From contig CM057342.1 of the NCBI GenBank assembly GCA_030015575.1, forward strand, positions 614,511,348 to 614,575,347: a DNA stretch of 64,000 bases, written 5' to 3'. The translations under genes and the position numbers were made by a program. How positions within the stretch are numbered: the first letter of the stretch is position 1; each line of letters starts with the position of its first letter. Under the pieces are notes generated by a model, which was not told the DNA's origin, did no database searches, and was given only the letters and a program-made list of their open reading frames with translations. The DNA comes from Agapanthus africanus. Its lineage: Eukaryota; Streptophyta; Magnoliopsida; Asparagales; Amaryllidaceae. Positions 22,738 to 33,385 of the stretch are shown here, piece after piece.

Positions 22738-22755
22738 TGGTGTCTTCTGTGGGAA
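22738..22755 (+). promoter_or_regulatory. Decayed primer-binding motif of element B
   Basis: TGGTGTCTTCTGTGGGAA differs at three positions from the TGGCGCCGTCTGTGGGAA of element A. The changes are two C to T and one G to T. Confidence 0.7.
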
Positions 22756-22804
22756 CCTTTGATTTCCTCCACTCATTGAAAGTTGATCTTTTGCTCTCGA
22801 CTTC

Positions 22805-24223
22805 ATGGAGAGCGAGAATAGTGACGATCCAAGCATAAACCGCTGCCTCCTCTACAACGGAGGCGCGGACAGATCTACTCCCCTTCCAAACGCCATCCAC
22901 ACCCTCTCGGCAAGGATCGACAGGCTCGCGTCTATAGTGGATGCCCTTGTCCAAGTCCAAACGGCGGGCCCAGCCCCCGAGTTCGTCGTTCCCCCTTCCA
23001 GGGATCATGACCTCCGTAGAGAGGCGGATGACACCGCCCACGCTGGCGCCACCGAATGACGCCTTGCTCACTTCGGCGAACGCGGCTCCCCCGTGGCGAC
23101 CGATTCAATGACCCGCTGGGCGCCGCACGGCCCCAGCCGTGGTCTCGCAAAAAAATCCATCGCTCCGAGGCCCGTCGCGTTCCCATCCCTCCTGAGAAGG
23201 CATCGGTCAGCTCGCCTGCTCCCAGGCATGACCGATACCCTCTCCTTTGACGGGATCGCGCAAACGACACTCGCCGGGAAAACTCAAGAAAGACCTCACC
23301 AAGGGATCTAAGGAACTTAATAGAACGGAACTAGAGTCGCAGTCTGGCGCAGGCCACAACCGAGAAGGACCACCACTCCGACTGTGCCGAATCCTCGAGG
23401 TACCACGACCGCCTCGACGCCCTCGAAAAGAGAATCGAGGGCATACATAGGGAGGGTCACTCATCCGGTGAAGGGGCCAGGTACGCCGCCGACTCACTTA
23501 CGAAACCCTTCACCGAGGAGTTGCTCGGTGTACGCATCTCTTCCAGGAACAAGGTCCTCAAGGTGGCCCTCTTCGACGGGAAGTTCGACCCAAAGGACCA
23601 TCTGGACGCATTTACGGCAGGCATGAGCTTCCAGGATAATTCCGACGCTGCCCAATGCCGAGCATTTCCCGCCACCCTCATCCGGGTTGGACGAGACTGG
23701 TTCTGAGGACCCACGCCATGCTCCATCTCTACCTTTGATGAGCTGGCCACCCAGTTCCTCGGTCATTTCATCGGGAACAGACGACAGAAGCGGACTGTTG
23801 ATCACCTCTTCACTATAAAGAGCGGGGACAAGGAATCCTTTAAAGGATACATCACTCGCTTTTACAACGCTCTTCTCGAGGTTCTCGAGCACCGGGATGA
23901 AACTGTTATCACCGCCCTAAGGTCGGGTCTTAGGCACAAAGAGCGGCTCCGCTCTTTTTCATTAGCGCAACCTAAGACCATGGCCGAGGTAAAAGTTTGG
24001 ACCAAACGAGAGATCCAACTCGAGTCCGAGGTAAACGCCAACCTACCCCGGGGCGACTAAGCCGACCAAAAGAAGAGGGGCACAGAAGAGAAGAAGAAGG
24101 TCGACCGGCCAAAGCCATACTCCCCAAAGTTCCAGGAATATACTCCACTCAACATCTCTCAGACCGAGCTGTTAGAGGAGGCGAAGGGCGAACGATTCTC
24201 AAGCCCCCTCCAGTTGCAATAGA
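22805..24223 (+). pseudogene. Tat gag pseudogene (element B)
   Basis: The ATG at 22805 opens 84 codons (MESENSDDPSINRCLL...) before a stop at 23059. A second long stretch, about 23440-24060, reads as a retrotransposon gag domain: VALFDGKFDPKDHLDAF, then FLGHFIGNRRQKRTVDHLF, then SFKGYITRFYNALLEV. It has an in-frame stop at 23704-23706 (TGA where TGG is likely) and another at 24058-24060. The region 23060-23440 has shifted frames. It would have coded the capsid that packages element RNA. Element A retains only the very start of such a gene. Confidence 0.75.
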
Positions 24224-25213
24224 GTGGCTAAACGACCCCGGGGCCCGTACCATGCCTTCCATAGGTCGCAGGGACACCCGACCGAGAACTGTAAACAACT
24301 CCGCGACTACATCGAGGAGTTGATCCACTCTGGCCATCTGGCGAAATACCTGCGGGAAAAGCGACAGGCAGACATGGAGCACGGCAATCAGCCCCCTCCC
24401 GGTGAATTAGAGATCGGACAAATCATGGTCGTTTCTTTGGGGTCTGCACGTAGAGCCGGTGAGACTCGCCGTCTCCTACCCGTCGAGGGAACAAGCGACC
24501 TACCCCGGAAGAAATGCAAGACCGCCGAGCCCATCATCTTTACTGATGAAGACCTCCACGGTATATCCTTGCCTCATAACGACCCTCTCGTGATTACGAC
24601 ATGGGTCCACCGCTACGAGGTTCAGAGGATATTGGTCGACTCAGAAAGCTCGGCAGATATCCTTTCCTATGATTGCTTCCAGCGTATGGATCTCGGGTCG
24701 TCCGACCTACGGCCAACCTCACACATCCTATCAAGGTTTACCAACCACTCCATCTCGGCCGAGGGAGTGGTCATTCTCCTTCTCAACATCGGGGAAGCGG
24801 GCCATACGAGGACCGTACCAGTGGAATTCATTGTCGCTAGGATCCCCTCATCCTATAACATCCTCCTGGGATGCCCGACATTAAACGCCCTCCAGTCTCA
24901 AATCTCGACGTACCACCTTGCGATCAAGTTTCCATTAGACCAAAGGGGGATAGGCCGGGCCTATGGGAACCGGCAAATCGCCAAGATTTGCTTCACCGAG
25001 ACCGTCACCACTGGAGAGCAGGACGACGACCTCGCAGATGCAAATTATTTCCAGGGGTCCTTGGACAAGCGTGACGAACAGAAAGAAATCCGAAGAGCCC
25101 CGGTAGAAGCGCTAACAGAAGTCTCCCTCGTCGAGGGGAATGAGGGACGAATCATCCAGATCAGATCCCTTTTAACGGGAGCCCGGCGTGAAGACTTGAT
25201 CCGCTTTCTTTGA
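24224..25213 (+). pseudogene. Gag C-terminus and protease of element B
   Basis: A 329-codon frame. Residues about 9-46 carry the Tat gag C-terminal motif (HRSQGHPTENCKQLRDYIEE), which pairs histidines and one cysteine. Residues about 136-260 are a pepsin-like retroviral protease domain with VDSESSADIL, where the family has D-S/T-G, so the glycine next to the catalytic Asp 139 is Glu. ILLGCPTLNALQS is the usual C-terminal protease strand. The frame closes at TGA 25211-25213, probably a former CGA, just before the RT region (NSNVFAWAP). Confidence 0.8.
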
Positions 25214-25975
25214 AAGAACTCGAACGTGTTCGCCTGGGCGCCTGCTTACATGCCCGGTATCGAACCCAAAGTAATCTCGCACAAGCTCGGAGTCGACCCG
25301 AAGGCCCGACCCGTCAGACAAAAGAAGCGATGTTTTGCGCCGACCAAGCAAAAGGCGATTGAGGACGAGGTCGATAGGTTGCTCGCAACCAACTTCATTC
25401 GAAATGTCGACTACTCGGATTGGCTGGCGAATGTAGTCATGATTTAGAAGGCAAACGGGAAGTGGCGCATGTGCGTTGACTTCACAGACTTGAACAAGGC
25501 CTGCCCGAAAGATAACTATCCCCTCCCTCGGATAGACCAGCTAGTAGACAACTCGGCAGGCCACGAATTGCTCAGCTTCATGGATGCTTTCTCCGGATAC
25601 AACCAGATCCGTATAAACTTGGCAGATGAAGAACTTACCGCATTCACCACAGACCGGGGGGTATACTGCTACAATGTGATGCCTTTCGGCCTCATAAATA
25701 CCGGGGCTACATATCAGCGCCTAGTTAATAAAATGTTCAAACCGCAGATCGGGAAGAACATGGAGGTTTAAGTCGACGACATGCTCGTGAAATCAATCTC
25801 ATCAGACGAACACACCAAAGATCATGGCGAGACATTCGACATCCTCCGCAAGTACAAAATGAAGCTAAATCCGGCCAAGTGCGCGTTCGAAGTCACTAGC
25901 GGAAAATTCCTAAGGTTCATGGTTACCACCGAGGAATCGAAGCTAACCTGGAAAAGATCAGCGCTATTCTCAACA
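25214..25975 (+). pseudogene. Reverse transcriptase of element B
   Basis: The domain order is clear: PVRQKKRCFAPTKQKAIEDEV, KANGKWRMCVDFTDLNKACP, FMDAFSGYNQI, NVMPFGLINTGATYQ, then the active-site block, then LNPAKCAFEV and KFLRFMV. It carries a stop at 25445-25447, a TAA at 25769-25771 that replaces the tyrosine codon of the YVDD catalytic motif, and a 1-nt deletion near 25930 that throws the frame out before the RNase H. It cannot make an active enzyme. Confidence 0.85.
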
Positions 25976-26960
25976 TGGCCACACTAAAGAGCAACGTGGA
26001 GATCATGCGACTCACGGGGAGAGTGGCCGCTCTAAGTCACTTCATGTCGAGATCCGGAGAAAAGTGCCTCCCATTCTTAAAAGCCCTGAGAAAAATCCTA
26101 AAGTTTGAATGGTCGGAAGAATTTCAAAATGCTTTCAAGCAGCTCAAAGTGCACCTGGCAACTCCCCCACTGCTCACCCGACCAATCGAGGGGGACGAGC
26201 TATTATTGTACCTAGCGGTTTCCGATCGTGCTGCTGGCTCGGTGCTCGTCCGAGAAGTCGAAGGAGTACAGAAGCCGGTCTACTACGTGAGCCATGTCTT
26301 CAAAGACGCGGAAACAAGGTACCCGACCATTGAAAAGATAGTCTTGACGCTTGTCATCACCTCAAGGAAGCTACGACACTACATCTAGGCACACACCATC
26401 CTCGTCCTCACCGAGCGGCCTATAGGGACTATTCTCGCCTCCCTCGAGTCGTCTGGTCGTCTAGAGAAATGGAGGTGGGAGTTATCCGAATTCGACATCA
26501 AATACTGCCCTAGGCAAGCCATCAAAGCGCAAGTCCTGGCAGACTTCGTTGTCGAGTGCACTATCCCCACCAAGGAAGCAGCATCGACAGATGTCCCCAG
26601 GTCCTGACCCTCGGTCGAGGAAATACCCGACTTCGTCCCCGATTGGGTCCTCTACGTGGACGGATCCTCTACCGAGAAAGTGAGCGGTGCCGCCTTATCA
26701 TTTGAGGCCCGAATGAGGCAGAGATGGAATATTCTATGAAACTCGGGTTCAAAGCGTCAAACAACGCTGCGGAGTATGAGACCTTGCTAGCCGGGTTGCG
26801 AATCGCTTCCGGGGTAGGGCTAAAGACGATCCGAGTTCACAGCGACTCCGCCCTAGTCGTCGTCCAAGTGACCGGGCGCTTCGAGGCCTGAGAGCCGCTC
26901 ATGGTGAAGTATTTGGCCGAGGTGAAAAGACTAAGAATTTTTTTTGATGAAGTCCAAGTG
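25976..26960 (+). pseudogene. Two RNase H domains of element B
   Basis: The first RNase H follows RT (FLKALRKILKFEW, LLLYLAVSDRAAGSVLV, PVYYVSHVFKDAETRYP) and breaks at TAG 26386-26388, in the position of a normal CAG. After the connection (EKWRWELSEFDIKYCPRQA) comes DWVLYVDGSSTEKVSGAAL at about 26640-26700. This is the start of the additional, archaeal-like RNase H known in Tat elements. That second domain soon loses frame (for example ATYEAL-type residues are readable only in another frame, and a TGA lies at 26889). Confidence 0.8.
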
Positions 26961-27135
26961 GAATAGATTCCCCGACACCTTAACGCCCAGGCCGATGTTC
27001 TGAGCAAGCTTTCCTCTTTCTATACGGACAACAATAAGAGGAATATCCTCTTTGAAGTCTTGCCAAGGCCCATCGTAGAAGACAGTGAGGTAACGCTTCA
27101 AGTATACACCGCTCAGGAAAAAGGCCAGGATTGGA

Positions 27136-27242
27136 GGAAGCCCCTCATGGAGTTCCTGAGGGCTGGTACCCTTCCGGAAGACCGAGGGGAAGCGCGCCGC
27201 CTTCGAGTCAAGGCCCGCCATTTCATCTGGAGCAATGGAAAC
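27136..27242 (+). repeat. 107-bp target duplication, left copy
   Basis: 107 bp of element B coding sequence starting GGAAGCCCCTCATGG and ending AGCAATGGAAAC. It is repeated at 29140-29246 with two differences (T/G and C/T). The inserted sequence starts at the next base with TG. A standard LTR-retrotransposon duplication is 5 bp. Confidence 0.92.
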
Positions 27243-27638
27243 TGATCAGTCGAAAATATTGCATCTTTTAACCGGCAATTTCCCTATCATTTGCATTCAT
27301 ATAGAAGTGTTCGGCATTCATATAGCACATATTAGCAAAACAGTCGTAAAATATCAGATTACATGTGTTAGACCTTAAAACCGGCATTTCTAAGGAAATT
27401 GACTGCATTTCATAGCATGGCATCATTCCTATATATCGCAACTTGTGTTTCGAAGTCTGTGCAGGTAAATACAGAAGAATGGCCAAATTTGTCATTGTGC
27501 TGATAAAAAATTACGCCAACTCAAAGATTTGAAAGCTGGTAGCAATCCAGAAGGAATTACACAATTCAACATATCAAAACAAGGCCTAATTGTCATCCCA
27601 AAGCACCAGAAAAAGTTACAAGCCATAAAGCCTCAAAA

Positions 27639-27690
27639 GCGCCGCGGAACCGCAGCGGGAGCCGGCTTGCGCCGCGGTTCCGCGGCGGTT
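27639..27690. repeat. GC-rich palindrome in Athila-like LTR
   Basis: CCGCGGAACCGC in the left arm pairs with GCGGTTCCGCGG in the right arm. Flanking bases are partly complementary, with one mismatch where CGCGGC became CGCAGC. It lies in U3 about 270 nt upstream of the TATA box. Confidence 0.75.
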
Positions 27691-27956
27691 CTGCCACATC
27701 ATCATGCCATTTTCAGTACAATATCTTTCTCTCAGTAGGTACACCTCATTTTGACACGTCAAATTCCAGAATTCTTCAGAGTCTTCTGCCAGATCAGCAA
27801 AAGATCATTAAGCATGCTAATCTTGATTAAGCTCCTAACTAATCACATCTAGAAGCTTCTCCTCAACAAACTTTTGGAAGGAAATTCAAATCTCTTCTAA
27901 CTAACTTTTGGAGGGAAATTTAAATTCTAATCCTAGATCTAGGGTTTAGGGAAGCC

Positions 27957-27964
27957 TATAAATA
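27957..27964 (+). promoter_or_regulatory. TATA box of Athila-like LTR
   Basis: TATAAATA in the context GAAGCCTATAAATAGAAACC, with a gene-free leader downstream. Confidence 0.7.
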
Positions 27965-29092
27965 GAAACCTAGACCTAGGGTTAATGGCTAATCTTTGGT
28001 TAATCTTTCTTTAATCCTTCATCCTTAATATCTAATTCTTCATCTTCTTCCACAAGTCTAGTGACAAGGCTTGTGCGAAACCCTAACCCTAATTCCAATC
28101 CAAATTCAAGATCCATGGAGTTCTAGTGAGCAAGTCTTCAACCAATCTTTAGAAGCGAAGCCGGACTTCAACCGAGCACGAGATCCGAGCGATCCAAGAC
28201 TCAGGGAGCCGATGCAACGCTAGATTCGACAATTTTGTTCCTTCTCAAATTCTTGTAATCTCTTGAGCAATGTGTAACAATTTGTGGAATAAATAAAGGT
28301 GAAAATTCTTTAAACTTGCTTTTATTCCAATTCGAGCATTATGATTTGTATTCACTTCTTGAATGTATTCTTTGTAATGATGCGCGAATAAAACTCCGCT
28401 CGTGGAGGAATCGAGACGATTGTAGAATGATGATGTTGATGAATCTTTAAACGTTTTCTTAAGTCTTATAGCAATTGGAAATTCTTGAAACTCGAATGAT
28501 CGATGATCTAGATCGATGCGAATGCGTTCTTGATTCCTTTCGCACGATCTAGAGATCAATGATCGATCATTCGAATTTCAAGAAGCTATCTAGTGAATGT
28601 GATTCATCGAAAGGATAAAGGATAGGATAAGGAACTCTAATTCTTCACAAGATCCTTAATCCTCGATGAAATCTACCTCGATGAAATCTACATCGATTTA
28701 GCATCAACTTGTTAATGGATAAGAAATCGTATTCTTGAATCTTCATCACATCTATAAATCCGATCGATTCCTACGAGCCTCATTTAGATTCTTGATATTT
28801 GGTTTGGAAAAATCAACAAACTCTCAATTCTTGATTCTATCTTTTTCTTGTTATTAGATCTAGATTTTCTAATTCTTGAACTTCAAATAACAAATCATGA
28901 ATTGTTTTCTTTTCTTTTCTTTAAAATTTCAACTCATCTAATTCAAAAGACGAACGATTACACTTTCCCTGTGGACGATCCGCACTTACTAACGTGCTAC
29001 AACCGATGCCGTTATTGATTGTGGTCAAATATTTTTGGTTGTGATTTCTTTACAATTTTCATACTACACATCAAGAATATCATAAAATCAAA

Positions 29093-29143
29093 TGGCGCCG
29101 TTGCCGGGGATTGAACCTGGGTCACCCGCGTGACAGGCGGGAA
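29093..29143 (+). other. Primer-binding site extended through tRNA-Asp anticodon arm
   Basis: TGGCGCCGTTGCCGGGGA is the 18-nt complement of the tRNA-Asp 3' end. The match does not stop there: the next bases, through GTCACCCGCGTGACAGGCGGG, continue as the complement of plant tRNA-Asp(GUC) across the T arm, variable loop and whole anticodon arm. 49 nt are certain (29093-29141, two mismatches), with two more shared with the flank. The comparison used the tRNA sequence from memory. The duplicated target sequence starts immediately after, with GGAA as microhomology. Confidence 0.85.
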
Positions 29144-29246
29144 GCCCCTCATGGAGTTCCTGAGGGCGGGTACCCTTCCGGAAGACCGAGGGGAAGTGCG
29201 CCGCCTTCGAGTCAAGGCCCGCCATTTCATCTGGAGCAATGGAAAC
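29140..29246 (+). repeat. 107-bp target duplication, right copy
   Basis: Second copy of 27136-27242. Element B coding sequence continues from it without a gap (NLYKKSYKQPLLRC). Confidence 0.92.
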
Positions 29247-29432
29247 CTTTACAAGAAGTCATACAAACAGCCTCTGCTCCGGTGCGTCGACCCTCACGAA
29301 GCCGACTACGTCCTCCGTGATATACATGAAGGGGTCGGTGGAGAGCATCAAGGGGCCCGTACCTTAGTCCAGAAGACGCTGCTCCAAGGGTATTATTGGC
29401 CAACTGTTCACCAAGATTGTCACGACTTGAAA
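29247..29432 (+). pseudogene. Integrase N-terminal zinc-binding region of element B (truncated)
   Basis: It reads DPHEADYVLRDIHEGVGGEH, QGARTLVQKTLLQGYYWPTV and HQDCHD, the H-H half of the HHCC domain of Ty3 integrases, with the expected HEG..G.H pattern. The paired cysteines and the catalytic core are missing because sequence homology stops at about 29432 and minus-strand LTR D begins. Confidence 0.78.
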
Positions 29433-30180
29433 TGGCACGCGACTGGCACTTGAATCATATGAAGTCTATAGGACCCCATCTAATTCAGGTAAGACAAGAA
29501 ATCCCAGAAATCTAAACCATTTAAAGAAAGAAGTGAAGAAAACATGTTTTTAAAACAAGGGGTTTTTAAATAACATAAGCCTAATATGCATTTTAAAATC
29601 TCAAGTCTTTTCTGAAAATTTCGGCAGAGTTTCCTTTGTAAATACTTGCCCCAAACGGGGTACAACATGAATAATATATGCACAATGATAAAAGGCATCC
29701 CCAAGCGGGAGTTAGCTCTTCGTCAATCGACGATCACAACCACGCAAGCAAAATAATATACAACGCCGAAGGGCGAGGATCAAAACTAAAAAGGAAAACT
29801 CAAAGTCAACAAGAAAACCATACTAATACAATGCGCGACTCTAAGGTCGAAAGAATATACAACTATTTTTCTAAGTCTAAAATAATACAAGTCTGGTTGA
29901 TGGAATTTTATTAGATACAACTGAAAATAAATAAGTACAATGGTGGTCACGATACGAGTGAACCAACCTACCAAAGCAATCACCCAGAAAGGAAGCAGTG
30001 TGCCAGAAAGCCGTATGAACCTGTACGGCAAAACCTGCAAGAAACTGTGGCACAACGGGGGTGGGTTGCCAACTCATGAGTAGAAAACATCACAGAGCAG
30101 AAATCGTATGTATGACTCAATCCTAGGTCAAACGATCAGTAATATATATCCTCAATATGATAAAGTCTAAAGCATGATAA
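29433..30180 (-). mobile_element. LTR D fragment 1 (minus orientation)
   Basis: Read on the minus strand this is gene-free sequence ending GTGCCAGTCGCGTGCCA at the junction with element B, and the plus strand starts TG. Its style suggests the U5 end of a Del/Tekay-like LTR. It continues at 38770 beyond element F. GGTGG (30181-30185 and 38765-38769) is the duplication created by F. The lineage is inferred from appearance, not from coding sequence. Confidence 0.5.
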
Positions 30181-30185
30181 GGTGG

Positions 30186-31486
30186 TGATTAATCCAAAAA
30201 TTACTTGTTAACCGCAATCAGAAACGGCGTCGTTTTGCAGCTAGCCGGTGAGTACTGGTCGATCCACAGAGATGGGTAGATTTCTTTAATATGTTTTAAC
30301 GAGTTGATTCCAAATGTTGTTTTTGGTTGATTTCTAAAATCTATAAAAACTAGATCTATCACTAAACTAAATTAATCTGACTTAAAGTCTTGCTAGGGTT
30401 AGGCTTAGGGGAAGTTTTGAAGATTAACGTTTTCCTTACCGCTTTCAATGCCCTCTTTTAGATCTATTAGATGTCACGGTAATTATCAATAAAGTGGATC
30501 CGAATCTTTTGGGAAGATGTTTCTTCCTCTAGATTCGTATCCTTCCTTTGTTGATAGTTACCCTAACCCCCATGGAAAACACGCGCAAACGGCCCTTTAT
30601 ACTACGGTTCACCGTTACCTCGAGGGGTAGGGTGCCGTAGGGAGCGGTTGTACGCGTATGCAAGGAGTTCTAATTCATTAGGTGAATATGGCATTGAAAG
30701 GGGTGAGAGATCTCATCTCTCAACCCCTTTCCCTAAGGCTAACCCTAACAAGCGAGGAGACTACTCGCTCATTAGGGGATGATAAGACATTTTAATTAAA
30801 GGAACGGAAATAAAATTACTTACTAATTTGATGGCTCCCTCCAAGCAAGAAGACAGAATAGATCTGAATATAATTCCCAGAAATTCTGAATTTATTTATT
30901 GAAAAGAGGCATGAGTTTTTACAGATCTGGAAATACAATTTATAGGAAAACATGAAAACTAGGGTTACAGACTATCGCACATGTGCAATTACAGATTTGC
31001 CCTCGAAAAATCCCAACACCCGCACCGTCGCACCGACACGCCAAAAATCCACCGACATGCGCACTATATGGCCGTGGAACCGCGGCGCCAGGCTGGGTTT
31101 GGCCGCGGTTCCGCGGCCAAAGAAGGGAGTTGGGCTCTGCACATTTTGGGCTTGGTTCAGGGGTTCTTGGGCTCTTTATTTTTATATGTATTTTCTCTGT
31201 TGGGCTTCTTACTCTCCTCCAGATGTTTCAGTGAATACTTGTAGCGATCTTTTAACCGTTCACTTGACATTTTGGACCTTGCACTATTCTTCATCTAGGC
31301 TTGACTAGGATCCGTCCACTTGTTGGTCAAAAGTCCTTTTTCTGTATCATCTTTCGTTTTTTTCACTGTATTTGCTCCATGAGCCTGTATCCTGTAACAT
31401 GCAATAAACGTGCGTCAAGAGTACCTGTTTATTTATAAAATGGATAAGAATAGGGGAATGAAAAATGCAATATTATGGTCTGAACA
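30186..31486 (-). repeat. 3' LTR of element F (minus orientation)
   Basis: On the plus strand it runs TGATTAATCC to CTGAACA. The minus-strand TATA box CTATAAAT lies at 30938-30945. The GC-rich palindrome is at 31071-31117, with one arm changed to GCCGTGG. Confidence 0.9.
31071..31117. repeat. GC-rich palindrome in 3' LTR of element F
   Basis: Arms 31071-31086 and 31102-31117 are inverted copies of GCCGCGGAACCGCGGC with one C to T change in the left arm. The loop is 15 nt. It is within U3, upstream of the minus-strand TATA box. Confidence 0.85.
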
Positions 31487-31500
31487 AATACCCCCAGACT
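31487..31500 (-). promoter_or_regulatory. Polypurine tract of element F
   Basis: On the minus strand, AGTCTGGGGGTATT directly precedes the 3' LTR. Confidence 0.75.
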
Positions 31501-32944
31501 TACCTTTTGCTCGTCCTCGAGCAAACTTATTATTTTATTCACTAAAATCCTAACCGCACTTTTCGCAGGGAAACGCGATTGCACTGAGCACGTGCAACAA
31601 GCCGTTAAACCTCTAGGTGTCCCTAGTAGGAGGAGTGTTGTCTCCTGAGAGTTTTCAGCGGATTACACCCACAAAATCCTATCAATTCGGCCCATTGACT
31701 TTTGTTTTCCAATTAGGTTTTCTAACAAGGAATTCTATTACCTTTTGACTCGCAAATTATCCACCCATATTCTTCACACTTCCTCATCATTTAACTTAAG
31801 ATTATATATGTTCTATAGACTTATTTAGCTTTCGGCATCTCTTAAGTCTTCCTTCTAGGGTTTCATTTCTACTTAGGAATTTCTATCAACTCTACTAAAG
31901 ATACAAGTTCTATCTTTCATTCCTTTCTCTTATCTAAACTCTAATCACATATCCCCACGTGTGTGTATAGATCACCCCTACACTTGGAAATTCAAATCAA
32001 GCAATCGTACTCTCGTCCATTGTCCAAAGCACTTATTAATTCGTGAATTTTGAATTTCGCTTACACATCCTTCATGCGACTGTTAATACTTCTTGATGTA
32101 CCAACAACCGATTACAAGATGCGTTAGCACTTTAAAGCGTACTTCCTAGTTTTTGCAACACCCAAGGGTTTTAGCAGTGACTCCCAAACCAGTTGGTCTA
32201 AGGCACTAGGTGATGAAGCACCCTCGCTAAAGATTTTTCTATTTTTACAGCCTTAAGTAATCACAAAAACCAGTGTCCATTTTTTTTCTCTTTATTCACT
32301 TTTTTTTTAATTTTCATTGTACTAAGGACTTTTAGACAAGAGCATTTCAAGGTCTCTTCTACTATTCCAAGTTTCAAGGTGCGTGATTGTGCAAGTTGTA
32401 GGGTATACATTTTCAGAATCTAGACTTAAGCTAGGAACTATTTTTCAAACTTATACTCTAATAAGAATATCAATACTCTTCCCTTTTTTCGACTTAGTCC
32501 AAGAAGTGAACCCAAAATTTGCCTATTTTTAAATAAACTACAAGGCATATACTTTCTACCGTTAAACTTTAAGGAATGTTATTTTTAGGGTTTTTAATTC
32601 ACTAAGTCTAAGATCTAGTTGTTCCTAACTAGTTAACCTATATGTCAAACTCTAGTCAAATAAGGCCAAAATTGAATACAAATATTTTTATAATTTTCAA
32701 ATTTTTTCAATTTTTATGGGTTTTCAAATAAGTATGCAAATGCAAAAATATGTACAAATGAATGCGAAGGAAGAAAACGTACCGAGCATACCCCCAAACT
32801 TGAACTTGACAGTGTCCTCACTGTCATGCTAAACCAAGAGGGTCAAAATACCGGCACTTCCTTGTTTATTTATTATTTTTTTATTGTTAAGGAAAACAAA
32901 AATATATACAGAAATGCCCTCCCCCAAACTTCATTTAAACTATG
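31501..32944 (-). other. 3' untranslated region of element F
   Basis: No frame of note on either strand. On the minus strand it includes AAGTTTGGGGG-type blocks (plus-strand CCCCCAAACTT near 32792 and 32922), which are common near the coding end of Athila-type elements. No env-like frame is recognised. Confidence 0.55.
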
Positions 32945-33331
32945 TTAGACATTACTGCCAAACTTTGCATAGACCAACACCAACCAGTTGAAAATTTTAT
33001 CAGTAAAGAGTATTGGTTGGTGGAAGAATAAATTGTAGCGGTCCACAAAGAATTGGGGAAGATAGAAGTAGTGGTATGGGAGGTGTGGAGGTAAATATAC
33101 AGGCGATGGTGATATATCAAAACGAGAATGTAAATGATCAGCAATCAGTGGAATGTTGGCATTCTCGTAGCTTATTAAAAGAAATGGGGGTATTTCAACT
33201 TCTAAAGGAGGAGGTTGACTCACCACAATACCCCCAAAATGTTCCTGTGGGTCCTCTATTGACTCGGCATCATCCATCAGTTGTATATGATATTCAATTA
33301 TGAGGGAACTTATCTCCTCGATGTCCGCCAT
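32945..33331 (-). pseudogene. RT N-terminal remnant fused to unidentified sequence (element F)
   Basis: The minus-strand frame begins MADIEEISSLIIEYHIQLMD, and just upstream the same frame reads VFGWT after a stop. In Athila-type pol the segment WTMADI..IS..I..H.I.L lies at the beginning of the RT. About 40 residues of this are kept. Then the sequence changes to EDPQEHFGGIVVSQPPPLEV..., which I do not recognise. This marks the point where pol was deleted. Confidence 0.55.
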
Positions 33332-33385
33332 AGTCCAACCGAAAACTTACCGCCTATCTTGTAAGACCATTAAAAGGGCGTTCTC

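Larger units (their letters stand above)
27243..29092 (+). mobile_element. Single Athila-like LTR inserted in element B
   Basis: It begins TGATCAGTCG at the exact edge of the target duplication and ends ATCA (29087-29090), followed by AA and then a tRNA-Asp primer-binding site. The same ATCA-AA-TGGCG arrangement occurs at the 5' LTR of element F. The TATA box TATAAATA is at 27957-27964, and a GC-rich palindrome lies at 27639-27690. It is 1,848 bp long. No second LTR or internal region is present. Frames inside are short and not coding. Confidence 0.82.
21914..29432 (+). mobile_element. Tat/Retand-type Ty3 element B, broken and truncated
   Basis: It has a 5' LTR, a decayed primer-binding site and, in order, gag, protease, RT, RNase H, a second RNase H and the start of integrase. 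The second RNase H is the hallmark of the Tat lineage. The element is interrupted at 27243-29139 by an Athila-like LTR insertion. It stops at 29432, where minus-strand LTR D begins. If D is an insertion, the remainder of B may lie beyond the right edge of the window. Stops and frameshifts affect every domain. Confidence 0.85.

Noticed and set aside
28078..28096. Telomere-like CCCTAA repeats (also near 30725 and 53560)
   Set aside because: Only two adjacent units each, in AT-rich LTR sequence. Too short to call interstitial telomeric DNA.
29093..29143. A genuine tRNA-Asp gene on the minus strand
   Set aside because: Only the 3' two-thirds of the tRNA is present, with no D arm or 5' acceptor strand, and it sits exactly at an LTR primer-binding position.
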